From positions 62,001-126,000 of the forward strand of contig NZ_VTXI01000007.1 of NCBI RefSeq assembly GCF_013114545.1: DNA of 64,000 nucleotides, given 5' to 3'. Below, in pieces: positions 45,051 to 53,010 of the stretch. The notes beneath the pieces are model-generated. The model was not told where the DNA came from, made no database searches, and worked only from the letters and a program-made list of their open reading frames with translations. Position 1 is the stretch's first letter. Every line of letters starts with the position of its first letter. Source of the stretch: Vibrio sp. RE86. Lineage in GTDB: Bacteria; Pseudomonadota; Gammaproteobacteria; Enterobacterales; Vibrionaceae. The position numbers and the translations under genes are program-made.

Positions 45051-45061
45051 TTGTAGTACAA
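45051..45061. promoter_or_regulatory. TTGTnnnACAA operator, proximal site before second SSS symporter
   Basis: TTGTAGTACAA, identical to the site before the first symporter and at the same distance (61 bases) from the ATG. A partial CRP-like sequence (TATGT-N6-TCACA) lies at 45024-45039. Confidence 0.65.
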
Positions 45062-45122
45062 ATAAAATCTAACTGGAGTAATCTAGGAGTCAGTTAATGA
45101 TGATACTTAAAAGGCTGAAAAA

Positions 45123-46874
45123 ATGACTATTGATACTCTTGTTGTTCTTGCCTACTTCTTCTTTTTAATCGCAATTGGTTGGATGTTCCGAAAGTTCACT
45201 ACATCGACCAGTGATTACTTCCGAGGGGGCGGTAAGATGTTGTGGTGGATGGTAGGTGCTACCGCCTTCATGACGCAATTTTCAGCATGGACGTTTACAG
45301 GTGCCGCAGGACGCGCGTTCAACGACGGTTTCGTTGTTGTAATCCTATTCTTAGCCAACGCATTTGGCTACTTTATGAACTACCTCTACTTCGCTCCGAA
45401 GTTCCGTCAACTGCGTGTTGTGACGGCAATTGAAGCGATTCGCCAACGTTTTGGTAAAACGTCAGAGCAGTTCTTCACTTGGGCTGGTATGCCAGACAGT
45501 TTGATCTCTGCGGGTATTTGGCTAAACGGTTTGGCTATCTTTGTTGCAGCGGTATTCAACATCCCAATGGAAGCGACCATCGTAGTAACGGGCTTAGTTC
45601 TAATGCTGATGGCGGTTACAGGCGGTTCTTGGGCGGTTGTTGCGTCTGACTTTATGCAGATGCTAGTCATCATGGCAGTAACTATTACCTGTGCGGTCGC
45701 GGCTTACTTCCACGGTGGTGGTATCGGCAACATCGTGTCGAACTTCCACGGCGACTTTATGCTGGGTAACAACCTGAACTACGTCAGTATCTTTATCCTT
45801 TGGGTCGTGTTCATCTTTGTTAAGCAGTTCGGTGTAATGAACAACAGCATCAACGCTTACCGCTACCTATGTGCAAAAGACAGTGAAAACGCGCGTAAAG
45901 CGGCAGGCCTAGCGTGCGTGCTAATGATTGTTGGTCCTATTATTTGGTTCCTTCCACCTTGGTACGTAGCGGCGTTTATGCCTGACTTCGCAGAGCAATA
46001 TGGCTCAGTGGGTGGTGATGCAGCTTACCTCGCGTTCGTACAAAACGTTATGCCAGCAGGTATGGTTGGTCTACTGATGTCAGCGATGTTTGCGGCGACT
46101 ATGTCTTCGATGGACTCAGGTCTAAACCGTAACGCAGGTATCTTCGTGATGAACTTCTACAGCCCGATTGTACGCCCTCAAGCGTCACAAAAAGAGCTGG
46201 TTATCATCAGTAAGCTAACCACTATCATGATGGGTCTTATCATCATCGGTATCGGTCTATTTATTAACTCTCTGCGCCACCTAAGTCTGTTCGACATCGT
46301 ACTGAACGTGGGCGCACTGATTGGCTTCCCAATGCTGATTCCAGTACTGCTAGGTATGTGGATTCGTAAAACACCAGACTGGGCAGGTTGGGCAACATTG
46401 ATTGTGGGTGGTTTTGTTTCTTACATCTTCGGTATCTCACTACAAGCGGAAGACGTAGAACGCTTCTTCGGTCTTGAGCAAGCGCTGAGTGGCCGTGAGT
46501 GGGCTGACCTTAAAGTTGGCTTGAGCTTAGCAGCACACGTTGTCTTTACTGGTGGCTTCTTCTTACTGACAACTCGCTTCTACAAAGGCCTAACGCCAGA
46601 GCGTGAGAAAGAAGTAGACCAGCTTTTCAAGAACTGGAACACACCAATCGTGGCAGACAGCGAAGAACAGCAGAACCTAGATACAAAACAGCGTGGCATG
46701 CTTGGCAAACTTATCAGCGTAGCGGGCTTTGGTATCTTGGCAATGGCTCTGATTCCAAACGAGCCAACAGGGCGACTACTGTTCCTACTGTGTGGTTCTA
46801 TGGTTCTAACGGTTGGGGTATTGCTAGTGAATGCGGCAAACAACCCAAAGCAACAACTGGCTAGTCAGGAGTAA
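45123..46874 (+). CDS. Sodium/solute symporter (SSS), probable oligoalginate/DEH transporter (ToaA/ToaB-like)
   Basis: A 583-residue symporter with about 14 TM helices, paralogous along its length to the symporter at 27424-29208 (shared WWMVGATAFMTQFSAWTFTGAAG and MFAATMSSMDSGLNRNAGIF). In V. splendidus, ToaA and ToaB import alginate products across the inner membrane with Na+; this protein is inferred to do the same. It is followed by its own terminator and then the reductase gene. Two TTGT-N3-ACAA operators lie upstream. Which of the two paralogues takes monomer and which takes oligomer cannot be decided from sequence. Confidence 0.9.
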   Translation: MTIDTLVVLAYFFFLIAIGWMFRKFTTSTSDYFRGGGKMLWWMVGATAFMTQFSAWTFTGAAGRAFNDGFVVVILFLANAFGYFMNYLYFAPKFRQLRVVTAIEAIRQRFGKTSEQFFTWAGMPDSLISAGIWLNGLAIFVAAVFNIPMEATIVVTGLVLMLMAVTGGSWAVVASDFMQMLVIMAVTITCAVAAYFHGGGIGNIVSNFHGDFMLGNNLNYVSIFILWVVFIFVKQFGVMNNSINAYRYLCAKDSENARKAAGLACVLMIVGPIIWFLPPWYVAAFMPDFAEQYGSVGGDAAYLAFVQNVMPAGMVGLLMSAMFAATMSSMDSGLNRNAGIFVMNFYSPIVRPQASQKELVIISKLTTIMMGLIIIGIGLFINSLRHLSLFDIVLNVGALIGFPMLIPVLLGMWIRKTPDWAGWATLIVGGFVSYIFGISLQAEDVERFFGLEQALSGREWADLKVGLSLAAHVVFTGGFFLLTTRFYKGLTPEREKEVDQLFKNWNTPIVADSEEQQNLDTKQRGMLGKLISVAGFGILAMALIPNEPTGRLLFLLCGSMVLTVGVLLVNAANNPKQQLASQE

Positions 46875-46896
46875 CCTGCGCTCGTCATTCAACTCT

Positions 46897-46925
46897 AAAG
46901 CCAGTCACGGAGACTGACTGGCTTT
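46897..46925 (+). terminator. Intrinsic terminator after second symporter gene
   Basis: Stem AAAGCCAGTCA / TGACTGGCTTT with a 7-nt loop. Confidence 0.85.
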
Positions 46926-47142
46926 CCATCTAATGTTTTGATTATGGATTTGGCTAAGATACCACTATATGTATGACTTAATAGCCAAGCCAAAAAGAAA
47001 GTTTCAAAAACATTTTTAATAAGAGATGACCATAAACAAAGGAATGAGCGACGTTTTTGATCACAAAAAGGCGCTCTATTGTCTATCTCGACCTATTTTA
47101 TGATTGATCTAATGGCTATATAACAATATTATTCTGGTTATA

Positions 47143-47153
47143 TAATCATACAA
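47143..47153 (-). promoter_or_regulatory. Operator-like site upstream of the DEH reductase gene
   Basis: Minus strand TTGTATGATTA, close to the TTGTATGATTT before the second GntR gene; 20 bases before the reductase start codon. Confidence 0.5.
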
Positions 47154-47173
47154 TAATGCATTTGGAGACAAAG

Positions 47174-48061
47174 ATGACTAAACCTACTATCGGCTTTATC
47201 GGTCTGGGCCTTATGGGCGGCAACATGGTTGAGAACCTACAAAAACGTGGTTACCAACTAAACGTGATGGATCTAAACAAAGATGCAGTAGCGGTATGTG
47301 TTGAGCGTGGCGCGAAAGCAGTAAGCACAGGTAAAGAGCTAGCAGAAAACAGCGATATCGTGATGCTATGTCTGACTACATCTGCAGTTGTTGAGAAAGT
47401 GGTTTACGGCGACGAAGGTATCCTGGCGGGTATGTCTGAAGGCAAAACGCTGATCGACTTTGGTACTTCTATCCCAGCTTCAACTAAGAAGATTGGCGAA
47501 GACCTAGCTCAGAAAGGCGCTGGTATGATTGACGCTCCTCTTGGCCGTACTCCAGCACACGCCAAAGATGGTCTATTAAACATCATGGCAGCGGGCGACA
47601 TCGATACATTCAACAAAGTGAAGCCAGTTCTAGAAGAGCAGGGTGAAAACGTATTCCACCTAGGCGCACTTGGTGCAGGTCACACGACTAAGCTTGTAAA
47701 CAACTTCATGGGTATGACAACAGTGGCAGCAATGTCTCAAGCATTTGCAGTAGCAAAACTTGCAGGTGTTGATGGCCAGCAACTGTTCGACATTATGTCT
47801 GCAGGCCCATCTAACTCACCATTCATGCAGTTCTGTAAGTTCTACGCGGTAGACGGTGAAGAGAAGCTAGGTTTCTCAATTGCTAACGCAAACAAAGATC
47901 TTGGCTACTTCCTAGAGATGGTTTCTGACCTAGGTACACAATCTCTAATCGCAGAAGGCACTTCTAAGAGCCTACAAGCCGCGGTAGATTCTGGTCTTGC
48001 TAACAACGACGTACCAGTGATTTTTGATTACTTCCTAAAACTTGAAGCTGAAGCGAAATAA
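47174..48061 (+). CDS. dehR: DEH reductase, beta-hydroxyacid dehydrogenase family
   Basis: A 295-residue NAD(P)-dependent reductase: Rossmann motif FIGLGLMGGNM (residues 8-18), D33 at the end of the second strand (VMDLNK), which usually favours NADH, substrate loop near DAPLGRTPAHA, and catalytic K173 in GHTTKLVNN. The family includes 3-hydroxyisobutyrate and tartronate semialdehyde reductases; in V. splendidus its alginate-locus member reduces DEH to KDG, the step missing from the kdgF-kdgK-eda operon here. An earlier in-frame ATG at 47156 lacks a ribosome site, while GGAG lies six bases before 47174. An operator-like site overlaps its upstream region. Confidence 0.88.
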   Translation: MTKPTIGFIGLGLMGGNMVENLQKRGYQLNVMDLNKDAVAVCVERGAKAVSTGKELAENSDIVMLCLTTSAVVEKVVYGDEGILAGMSEGKTLIDFGTSIPASTKKIGEDLAQKGAGMIDAPLGRTPAHAKDGLLNIMAAGDIDTFNKVKPVLEEQGENVFHLGALGAGHTTKLVNNFMGMTTVAAMSQAFAVAKLAGVDGQQLFDIMSAGPSNSPFMQFCKFYAVDGEEKLGFSIANANKDLGYFLEMVSDLGTQSLIAEGTSKSLQAAVDSGLANNDVPVIFDYFLKLEAEAK

Positions 48062-48101
48062 CGCCAGTTTCAAATAAGCGAAGCGATTAACAAGAATAGG
48101 A

Positions 48102-48137
48102 AGAGAGCAAGTGGTGCAAGCCGCTTGCTCTTTTTCT
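48102..48137 (+). terminator. Intrinsic terminator after dehR
   Basis: Eleven-pair stem from AGAGCAAGTGG to its complement, loop TGCAAG, then TTTTT. Confidence 0.82.
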
Positions 48138-48168
48138 TTGTGGAAGAAAGATAAATCCGACAACGCTG

Positions 48169-48335
48169 TAATACCAACCAGAATAAATATCTGGTCATTC
48201 TTGCTGGTTAAAATCGCTGATAGCATCGTTATAGCTTTTGTAGGTAGGTCAACTAGCTAGCTGCAATCTATGCCTTGCTCTAAGCGATTTTTCCTGCGCA
48301 ATTATCTGATCACCTATTTATCCCGATTGGTATTA
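48169..48335. repeat. Palindromic MITE-like intergenic repeat
   Basis: A 167-bp non-coding element with 20-bp near-perfect terminal inverted repeats: TAATACCAACCAGAATAAAT at the left and, read inward from the right, TAATACCAATCGGGATAAAT (three transitions). The interior is also partly self-complementary. The element resembles a repeat I recall scattered between genes in vibrio genomes. No ORF is inside and no certain target-site duplication was found. It separates the alginate locus from the tRNA-Gly genes. Confidence 0.6.
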
Positions 48336-48453
48336 GGCATTTATCACACTTTTCGTCCATTTTGATTCAAGATTGACCAAACGCACTCGAAGAGGAAGAA
48401 AAGGCTTTTCTTTTCAGTCAGCTGTGGCATATTGAATCTGTCTTCACGATGAT

Positions 48454-48528
<75 letters not shown>

Positions 48529-48554
48529 AGCTTTCTAGCTTTCTAGCTTACCTT

Positions 48555-48629
<75 letters not shown>

Positions 48630-48684
48630 AATTTCCCCAAAAACTCCGATTTCGCGCTTATGTTCGTAAGCACCTTTCTAAAGT

Positions 48685-49815
48685 TTAACCTAGGCCAGAC
48701 TTAATTTTCTTATTGAGGTCAGTAAGAAGTGTCTTGACGGAAGCGTAGTCATCCACTTTGATCGTCACTTGTACAAAATCACTTCCATATGAACGCTTCA
48801 GACTATTACTGGCCTGTTGAGCAAATTCTTCGTATTCGTCGTTGTTTGCTTTCGTACCTAAAAAAGCAAATTCTGCATCGGACAGTCTGGCGACGGTGAT
48901 GTTGCTCAAATCAAGTTGGGATAGAGTAGCAGCGATACGTCGCCCTTCGTCGTTGAGCTCTCTAAATCGACGTTCATGCTTGAGCTTAGATAATTCAGGA
49001 AAATGATAAACAACAATATTAGTGGAAGTGTTGCTCATTATAGACCGGGTTATCGAGTCAATAAGATACTGTCGATTTGAAATACCGGTTTCATTGTCAA
49101 AATAGGCGGTATCAAATAAGGCTTTCGAATCGCGTTTTAGTTCTTCAATGACCTCAGAAATATTTCTAGCCATCGTATTGTATGCGTTTACTAGCGTGAG
49201 AACTTCACGGGTATTAGGTTGTTTTAAAGGGGTAAATATAACGTTGACCGAATTTGATACCACATGATCTTTAAGCTCATTCAATGGTGCAAGACTTCGT
49301 TTCAAGAAGAGATGAAAGATTATGATAGCGATTAAATTAAACCCAGTGCCAATTATAGTGAAACCCAGCGTTGTGTTCCAAAGGCGTATATAGGTGAAAG
49401 TGAGATTACTTTGGGTAGTTAAAACCGCTTCAACCGTCCAGTCTGAGGAAATCGAAGTACTTTTGCTAATTGGCGCGATAGGGACGGCCTCAATAAACCA
49501 TTGTGGTACAGGCAGCGCTTCTTGAGGGTAAATGCGCTTAATGGCTGGCCTACCGTCGTTGAATGTGAGAACAGCTTGCTTATACAGGGTGCTATCAAAC
49601 AATGAATTCATCATCGTTTCGATGTGGCTTCTTGATGGTGACGTAATGACAGGGGTTAATGCAAATCCTAAGGCTCGACTAGTATTGTGTAGTTCTATCG
49701 TTTGCTGATCTACTAGGTGTCGCTGTGTGGCTTTGAACGTTATGGCAATGGTCAATATAGTCAGAGAGATAAGAATAATAGAAAAGAGGGTAATCAGTTT
49801 TCTATGCAGCGTCAT
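48685..49815 (-). CDS. LapD-like membrane protein with degenerate GGDEF and no EAL domain
   Basis: About 376 residues: TM1 about 7-27, periplasmic LapD/MoxY-like domain about 30-140, TM2 about 145-170, HAMP-like segment about 170-225 and a degenerate GGDEF domain to the end (DNETGISNRQYLI; the active site reads LSDAEF). LapD normally continues into an EAL domain that binds c-di-GMP and controls the protease LapG; that domain is absent and the gene stops about 55 bases from a tRNA gene. Its ATG overlaps the lapG stop (ATGA), so the two are co-translated. It may still hold LapG at the membrane, or may be a truncated remnant. Confidence 0.8.
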   Translation of the reverse strand: MTLHRKLITLFSIILISLTILTIAITFKATQRHLVDQQTIELHNTSRALGFALTPVITSPSRSHIETMMNSLFDSTLYKQAVLTFNDGRPAIKRIYPQEALPVPQWFIEAVPIAPISKSTSISSDWTVEAVLTTQSNLTFTYIRLWNTTLGFTIIGTGFNLIAIIIFHLFLKRSLAPLNELKDHVVSNSVNVIFTPLKQPNTREVLTLVNAYNTMARNISEVIEELKRDSKALFDTAYFDNETGISNRQYLIDSITRSIMSNTSTNIVVYHFPELSKLKHERRFRELNDEGRRIAATLSQLDLSNITVARLSDAEFAFLGTKANNDEYEEFAQQASNSLKRSYGSDFVQVTIKVDDYASVKTLLTDLNKKIKSGLG

Positions 49816-50546
49816 TGTATCGGAGCCTTGTCTAAGTTGAGAACAGGAGTTGCCATTTTCAGTGCTCGAGTCGATTCCATTACTCGAACCCAAGGTTTTA
49901 TCTTGGTCGCTTTGCCGATTAATTGTCCTTGGCCGAGCTGTTTAGTGAGCCATATTTCTTCAACGCTGAATGCGTATATTGGTTCTAAGTCTGTTCGTTG
50001 GGAGGCGGGTAACACGCGCTTTTCAATGTTGTCCAAGATCAGAGGTTCATTATTGGGTGTTTCTTGATACGTTAGTACCATGTGCGCTTCTTGGTACTCA
50101 ATGGCGTTTACATAAGTCATTTGAAGTTGGTTCGGGTCAACACCTAAGAACACAAGGGTATAAAACTTGGCTAATGTGAAATCTTCGCAATCTCCTCCTC
50201 CAGCACCAATGAATTCAGCCAAGCTAGCCCAGTAGTCGTCTTTACCCCAGAGTTTTGCATCATCGATAAATGTCATTTCGTTAAAGAAATCGTTTACCAA
50301 ATTGATCTGTGTATTGAGGTCTTGATTGCGAGAAGTGTCAACCAGCTCGATCCAATCATTTGCGCGTCGATAAGCGCTATCACCGTATAGCATCTTTATT
50401 TTGGATACAAGATCTGGAATCTCTTTTACGTTGAAGGCGACAGAGGCAAGAGGAGAAGGTGAGAACAAGAATGCAAGACAAATACTAGAGACAAGCGCGA
50501 AGTATCTTAACGCTGATATTCGTTGTTGTGCTCGCGGACTTTCCAT
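49812..50546 (-). CDS. lapG: LapG-like periplasmic transglutaminase-type cysteine protease
   Basis: A 244-residue bacterial transglutaminase-like cysteine protease with a signal peptide about 1-36. The catalytic triad C120 (GGGDCEDF), H155 (EAHMVL) and D172 (LILDN) is intact, and the acidic DCED context fits the calcium site of LapG. LapG cuts the N-terminal retention module of large surface adhesins, releasing cells from biofilm when LapD does not bind it. No LapA-like adhesin is in the window. It is the first gene of a two-gene operon with the EAL-less LapD-like gene and is divergent from the exopolysaccharide operon, tying it to biofilm control. Confidence 0.87.
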   Translation of the reverse strand: MESPRAQQRISALRYFALVSSICLAFLFSPSPLASVAFNVKEIPDLVSKIKMLYGDSAYRRANDWIELVDTSRNQDLNTQINLVNDFFNEMTFIDDAKLWGKDDYWASLAEFIGAGGGDCEDFTLAKFYTLVFLGVDPNQLQMTYVNAIEYQEAHMVLTYQETPNNEPLILDNIEKRVLPASQRTDLEPIYAFSVEEIWLTKQLGQGQLIGKATKIKPWVRVMESTRALKMATPVLNLDKAPIQ

Positions 50547-50870
50547 GTCGTCGATTTACCGTGCGTTATTCGCTAGTAAATTAAACTTAATACATAGCTA
50601 ACAACTCCGTCAATAAAGGTGTGATAGAAATATCAAAATAATGTAAGGCTATATTTGGTATGACTGGTATCAAATTTTTTATGCAAGACATTGACTAAGA
50701 AATCAAGTGCATAAAATTCTGTTTACTTGAGTTCACCTTTACTTTAGCATCCCCGCTCAATGCATTTAGCGTACGCATTATGGATAGGACCTTCATGGAT
50801 GAAGTGAATTTCATTAACCAAGTACCTTAACAAAAAGATTCGTTAGGGACCCAAACACACTTAGGTTGCG
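50547..50870. other. Divergent promoter region between lapG and the exopolysaccharide operon
   Basis: 324 AT-rich bases with promoters for both directions. No ops/JUMPstart element (GGCGGTAG), riboswitch or convincing sigma-54 promoter was found. Confidence 0.5.
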
Positions 50871-52286
50871 ATGAAAAGTTACAACAACATCCGGTTAGGC
50901 GAGCAAGAATCCATCACACTTTATCGAATCGTCGATTGTGTGATCATTTTTTCAGTTTTGCTTTTAGTGTCTTTATTATATCTGGGGCACTTTACTCACA
51001 CGTATTACTTCGCGGGAACCTTTGCAGCCTTGCTGTTTGTTTTTTTTGGCGAAAATAACGGTCTCTATAAAGGTACAAGCTCGTACTCGACAAGTGAACA
51101 CTTGTCTCGCATTGGCGCTTCTTGGATCAAATCAATTTTGTGTATCTTACTGTTGGCTTTCTTTTCTAAGTGGAGTCATGTGCACTCACGCGTTGTGATT
51201 ACGATGTGGATGGTTGCGGTACCTTTGGCATTATTGGGTGTGCGTGTACTTTCCAGAAACCTAGTCAAGTTGCACTACAAAAAGTACTCGTATAAGCAAA
51301 AGGCGATCATTGTCGGTCAAACATCAGCAGGGGTTAAGCTCGCTCTGGATATACAACAAACACAGAGCAATATTCAAAAAATAATAGGCTTTTATGATGA
51401 TAGGACCGCGGCGCGCAATGTAGATGTTGATCAACTAAGAGCAACTGGTCTCAAACTAGAAGGCACTATCGCACAGGCCCTAGAGCTGGCTAAAACGCGC
51501 AAAGTTAAGCATGTATATATTGCTATCTCGACATGGCAATCTGAGCGTGTACAAAATATTGTGAGACAGTTTTCTGATACAACGGCACATGTTTATCTGG
51601 TACCTGACATCAATACTTTTGAGCCGATGCAGGCTCGTTGGAGAAGTATTGGAGGTAGTCCGACTATTAGTATTCAAGACACTCCTTTTTATGGCTTCTC
51701 AAGCATCGTAAAACGTGTACAAGATATCGTTCTATCTTCGATTATCATTACCCTTATTTCACCAGTACTGGTTTTAGTTGCATTCGGGGTGAGGCTCTCA
51801 AGCCCAGGGCCTATTATCTTCAAGCAGAATAGATATGGCCTGGATGGAAAAGAGATCAAAGTATGGAAGTTTCGTTCAATGTCAGTGATGGATAACGGCG
51901 CAGTGGTTAAACAAGCAACCAAAAACGATGCTCGAGTCACCAAGTTTGGACGATTCATCCGCAAAACTTCTCTTGATGAATTACCGCAGTTTATCAACGT
52001 TTTACAGGGAAGAATGTCTATTGTTGGGCCGCGTCCACATGCGGTTGCTCATAATGAAGAATATCGCCAAATTGTTGATAAATATATGCTTCGCCATAAG
52101 GTAAAACCAGGCATAACCGGCCTTGCTCAAATTAGCGGTTACCGTGGTGAAATTGACACGTTAGAGAAAATGGAAAAGCGTATAGAGTATGACTTGAAGT
52201 ACATTCAGCACTGGAGCTTGTTTCTCGATATTAAAATTGTCTTTCTAACTATCTTTAAAGGTTTCGTTAGTAAAACAGCTTATTAG
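50871..52286 (+). CDS. Undecaprenyl-phosphate glycosyl-1-phosphate transferase (VpsL/WcaJ-like)
   Basis: A 471-residue initiating transferase: four N-terminal TM helices about 20-125, a CoA-binding-like cytoplasmic domain about 140-260 (KQKAIIVGQTSAGVKLA), a further membrane hairpin about 280-300 and the C-terminal sugar transferase domain with KVWKFRSM, RKTSLDELPQ and SIVGPRPHA. It loads the first sugar phosphate (usually glucose or galactose) on undecaprenyl phosphate at the inner membrane, starting exopolysaccharide repeat-unit assembly. VpsL of V. cholerae has this layout. It opens the operon, and the following genes are closely spaced. Confidence 0.92.
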   Translation: MKSYNNIRLGEQESITLYRIVDCVIIFSVLLLVSLLYLGHFTHTYYFAGTFAALLFVFFGENNGLYKGTSSYSTSEHLSRIGASWIKSILCILLLAFFSKWSHVHSRVVITMWMVAVPLALLGVRVLSRNLVKLHYKKYSYKQKAIIVGQTSAGVKLALDIQQTQSNIQKIIGFYDDRTAARNVDVDQLRATGLKLEGTIAQALELAKTRKVKHVYIAISTWQSERVQNIVRQFSDTTAHVYLVPDINTFEPMQARWRSIGGSPTISIQDTPFYGFSSIVKRVQDIVLSSIIITLISPVLVLVAFGVRLSSPGPIIFKQNRYGLDGKEIKVWKFRSMSVMDNGAVVKQATKNDARVTKFGRFIRKTSLDELPQFINVLQGRMSIVGPRPHAVAHNEEYRQIVDKYMLRHKVKPGITGLAQISGYRGEIDTLEKMEKRIEYDLKYIQHWSLFLDIKIVFLTIFKGFVSKTAY

Positions 52287-52356
52287 AGTCACGCAGAGCA
52301 TCTTACTCGCATGGCCTACATCTTTACTCAATATCATTCAACAGTACTAATCAACT

Positions 52357-52926
52357 ATGTTTAAACGCACCATATTACTTATGCTCGCTCTTGTGAGTAG
52401 CACGTTTAGTGTTCTTGCTGCTGATAGCGAAGACTATATCCTTGCACCAGGCGACACAATCAATGTCACTGTATACGGTGAAGAAGACTTAACCATTGAA
52501 GAGCGCCGTATTGACACGCGTGAGCTACTTGAATACCCATACTTGGGTAAAATCTCAACCAAAGATAAGTCACTGAGTGACCTACAAGGTGAGATTGTAA
52601 AAGGGTTAAAAGGTCGAGTGCTAATTAACCCACGTGTCAGTGTTAGCATTTTCAAATACCGGAACTTCTACATTAACGGGGTAGTACATAAGCCAGGCAA
52701 CTATGAATATGAGCCAGGGCTAACGGTAGAACAAGCGGTTTCGATCGCTGGTGGATTTATCGCTAAATTCCGTCATACCAAAGGGATTTATATCATTCGT
52801 TCCGAAGAAACCAAGTACATGGATGGCGACCAGCTTGAAGCTTACTTAAAGGATCAAGACGAGTCGCGTATGTCTGACCGTGTGAACCCAGGTGACACGG
52901 TTTACATTATCTCAAGCTTGTTCTAG
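52357..52926 (+). CDS. Polysaccharide export protein, short OPX/Wza family (VpsN-like)
   Basis: A 189-residue OPX protein: signal peptide about 1-21 (SVLAAD), polysaccharide export domain (YILAPGDTINVTVYGEEDLT) and one SLBB domain (FYINGVVHKPGNYEYEPGLTVEQAVSIAGGF). It lacks a lipobox and the C-terminal helix by which Wza spans the outer membrane, so it should work with a separate beta-barrel, as VpsN is thought to do with VpsM. No such barrel gene is in the window. It is the second gene of the operon. Confidence 0.9.
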   Translation: MFKRTILLMLALVSSTFSVLAADSEDYILAPGDTINVTVYGEEDLTIEERRIDTRELLEYPYLGKISTKDKSLSDLQGEIVKGLKGRVLINPRVSVSIFKYRNFYINGVVHKPGNYEYEPGLTVEQAVSIAGGFIAKFRHTKGIYIIRSEETKYMDGDQLEAYLKDQDESRMSDRVNPGDTVYIISSLF

Positions 52927-53010
52927 CGAAAGCTTACTTAAACCCATTGAAATTATTGTACGTGGAAAAACTCGTACAGTTGTTAACACATTAATCGCCG
53001 AGTAGTTCAG

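Noticed and set aside
50547..50870. ops/JUMPstart element before the exopolysaccharide operon
   Set aside because: GGCGGTAG or a close match was not found.
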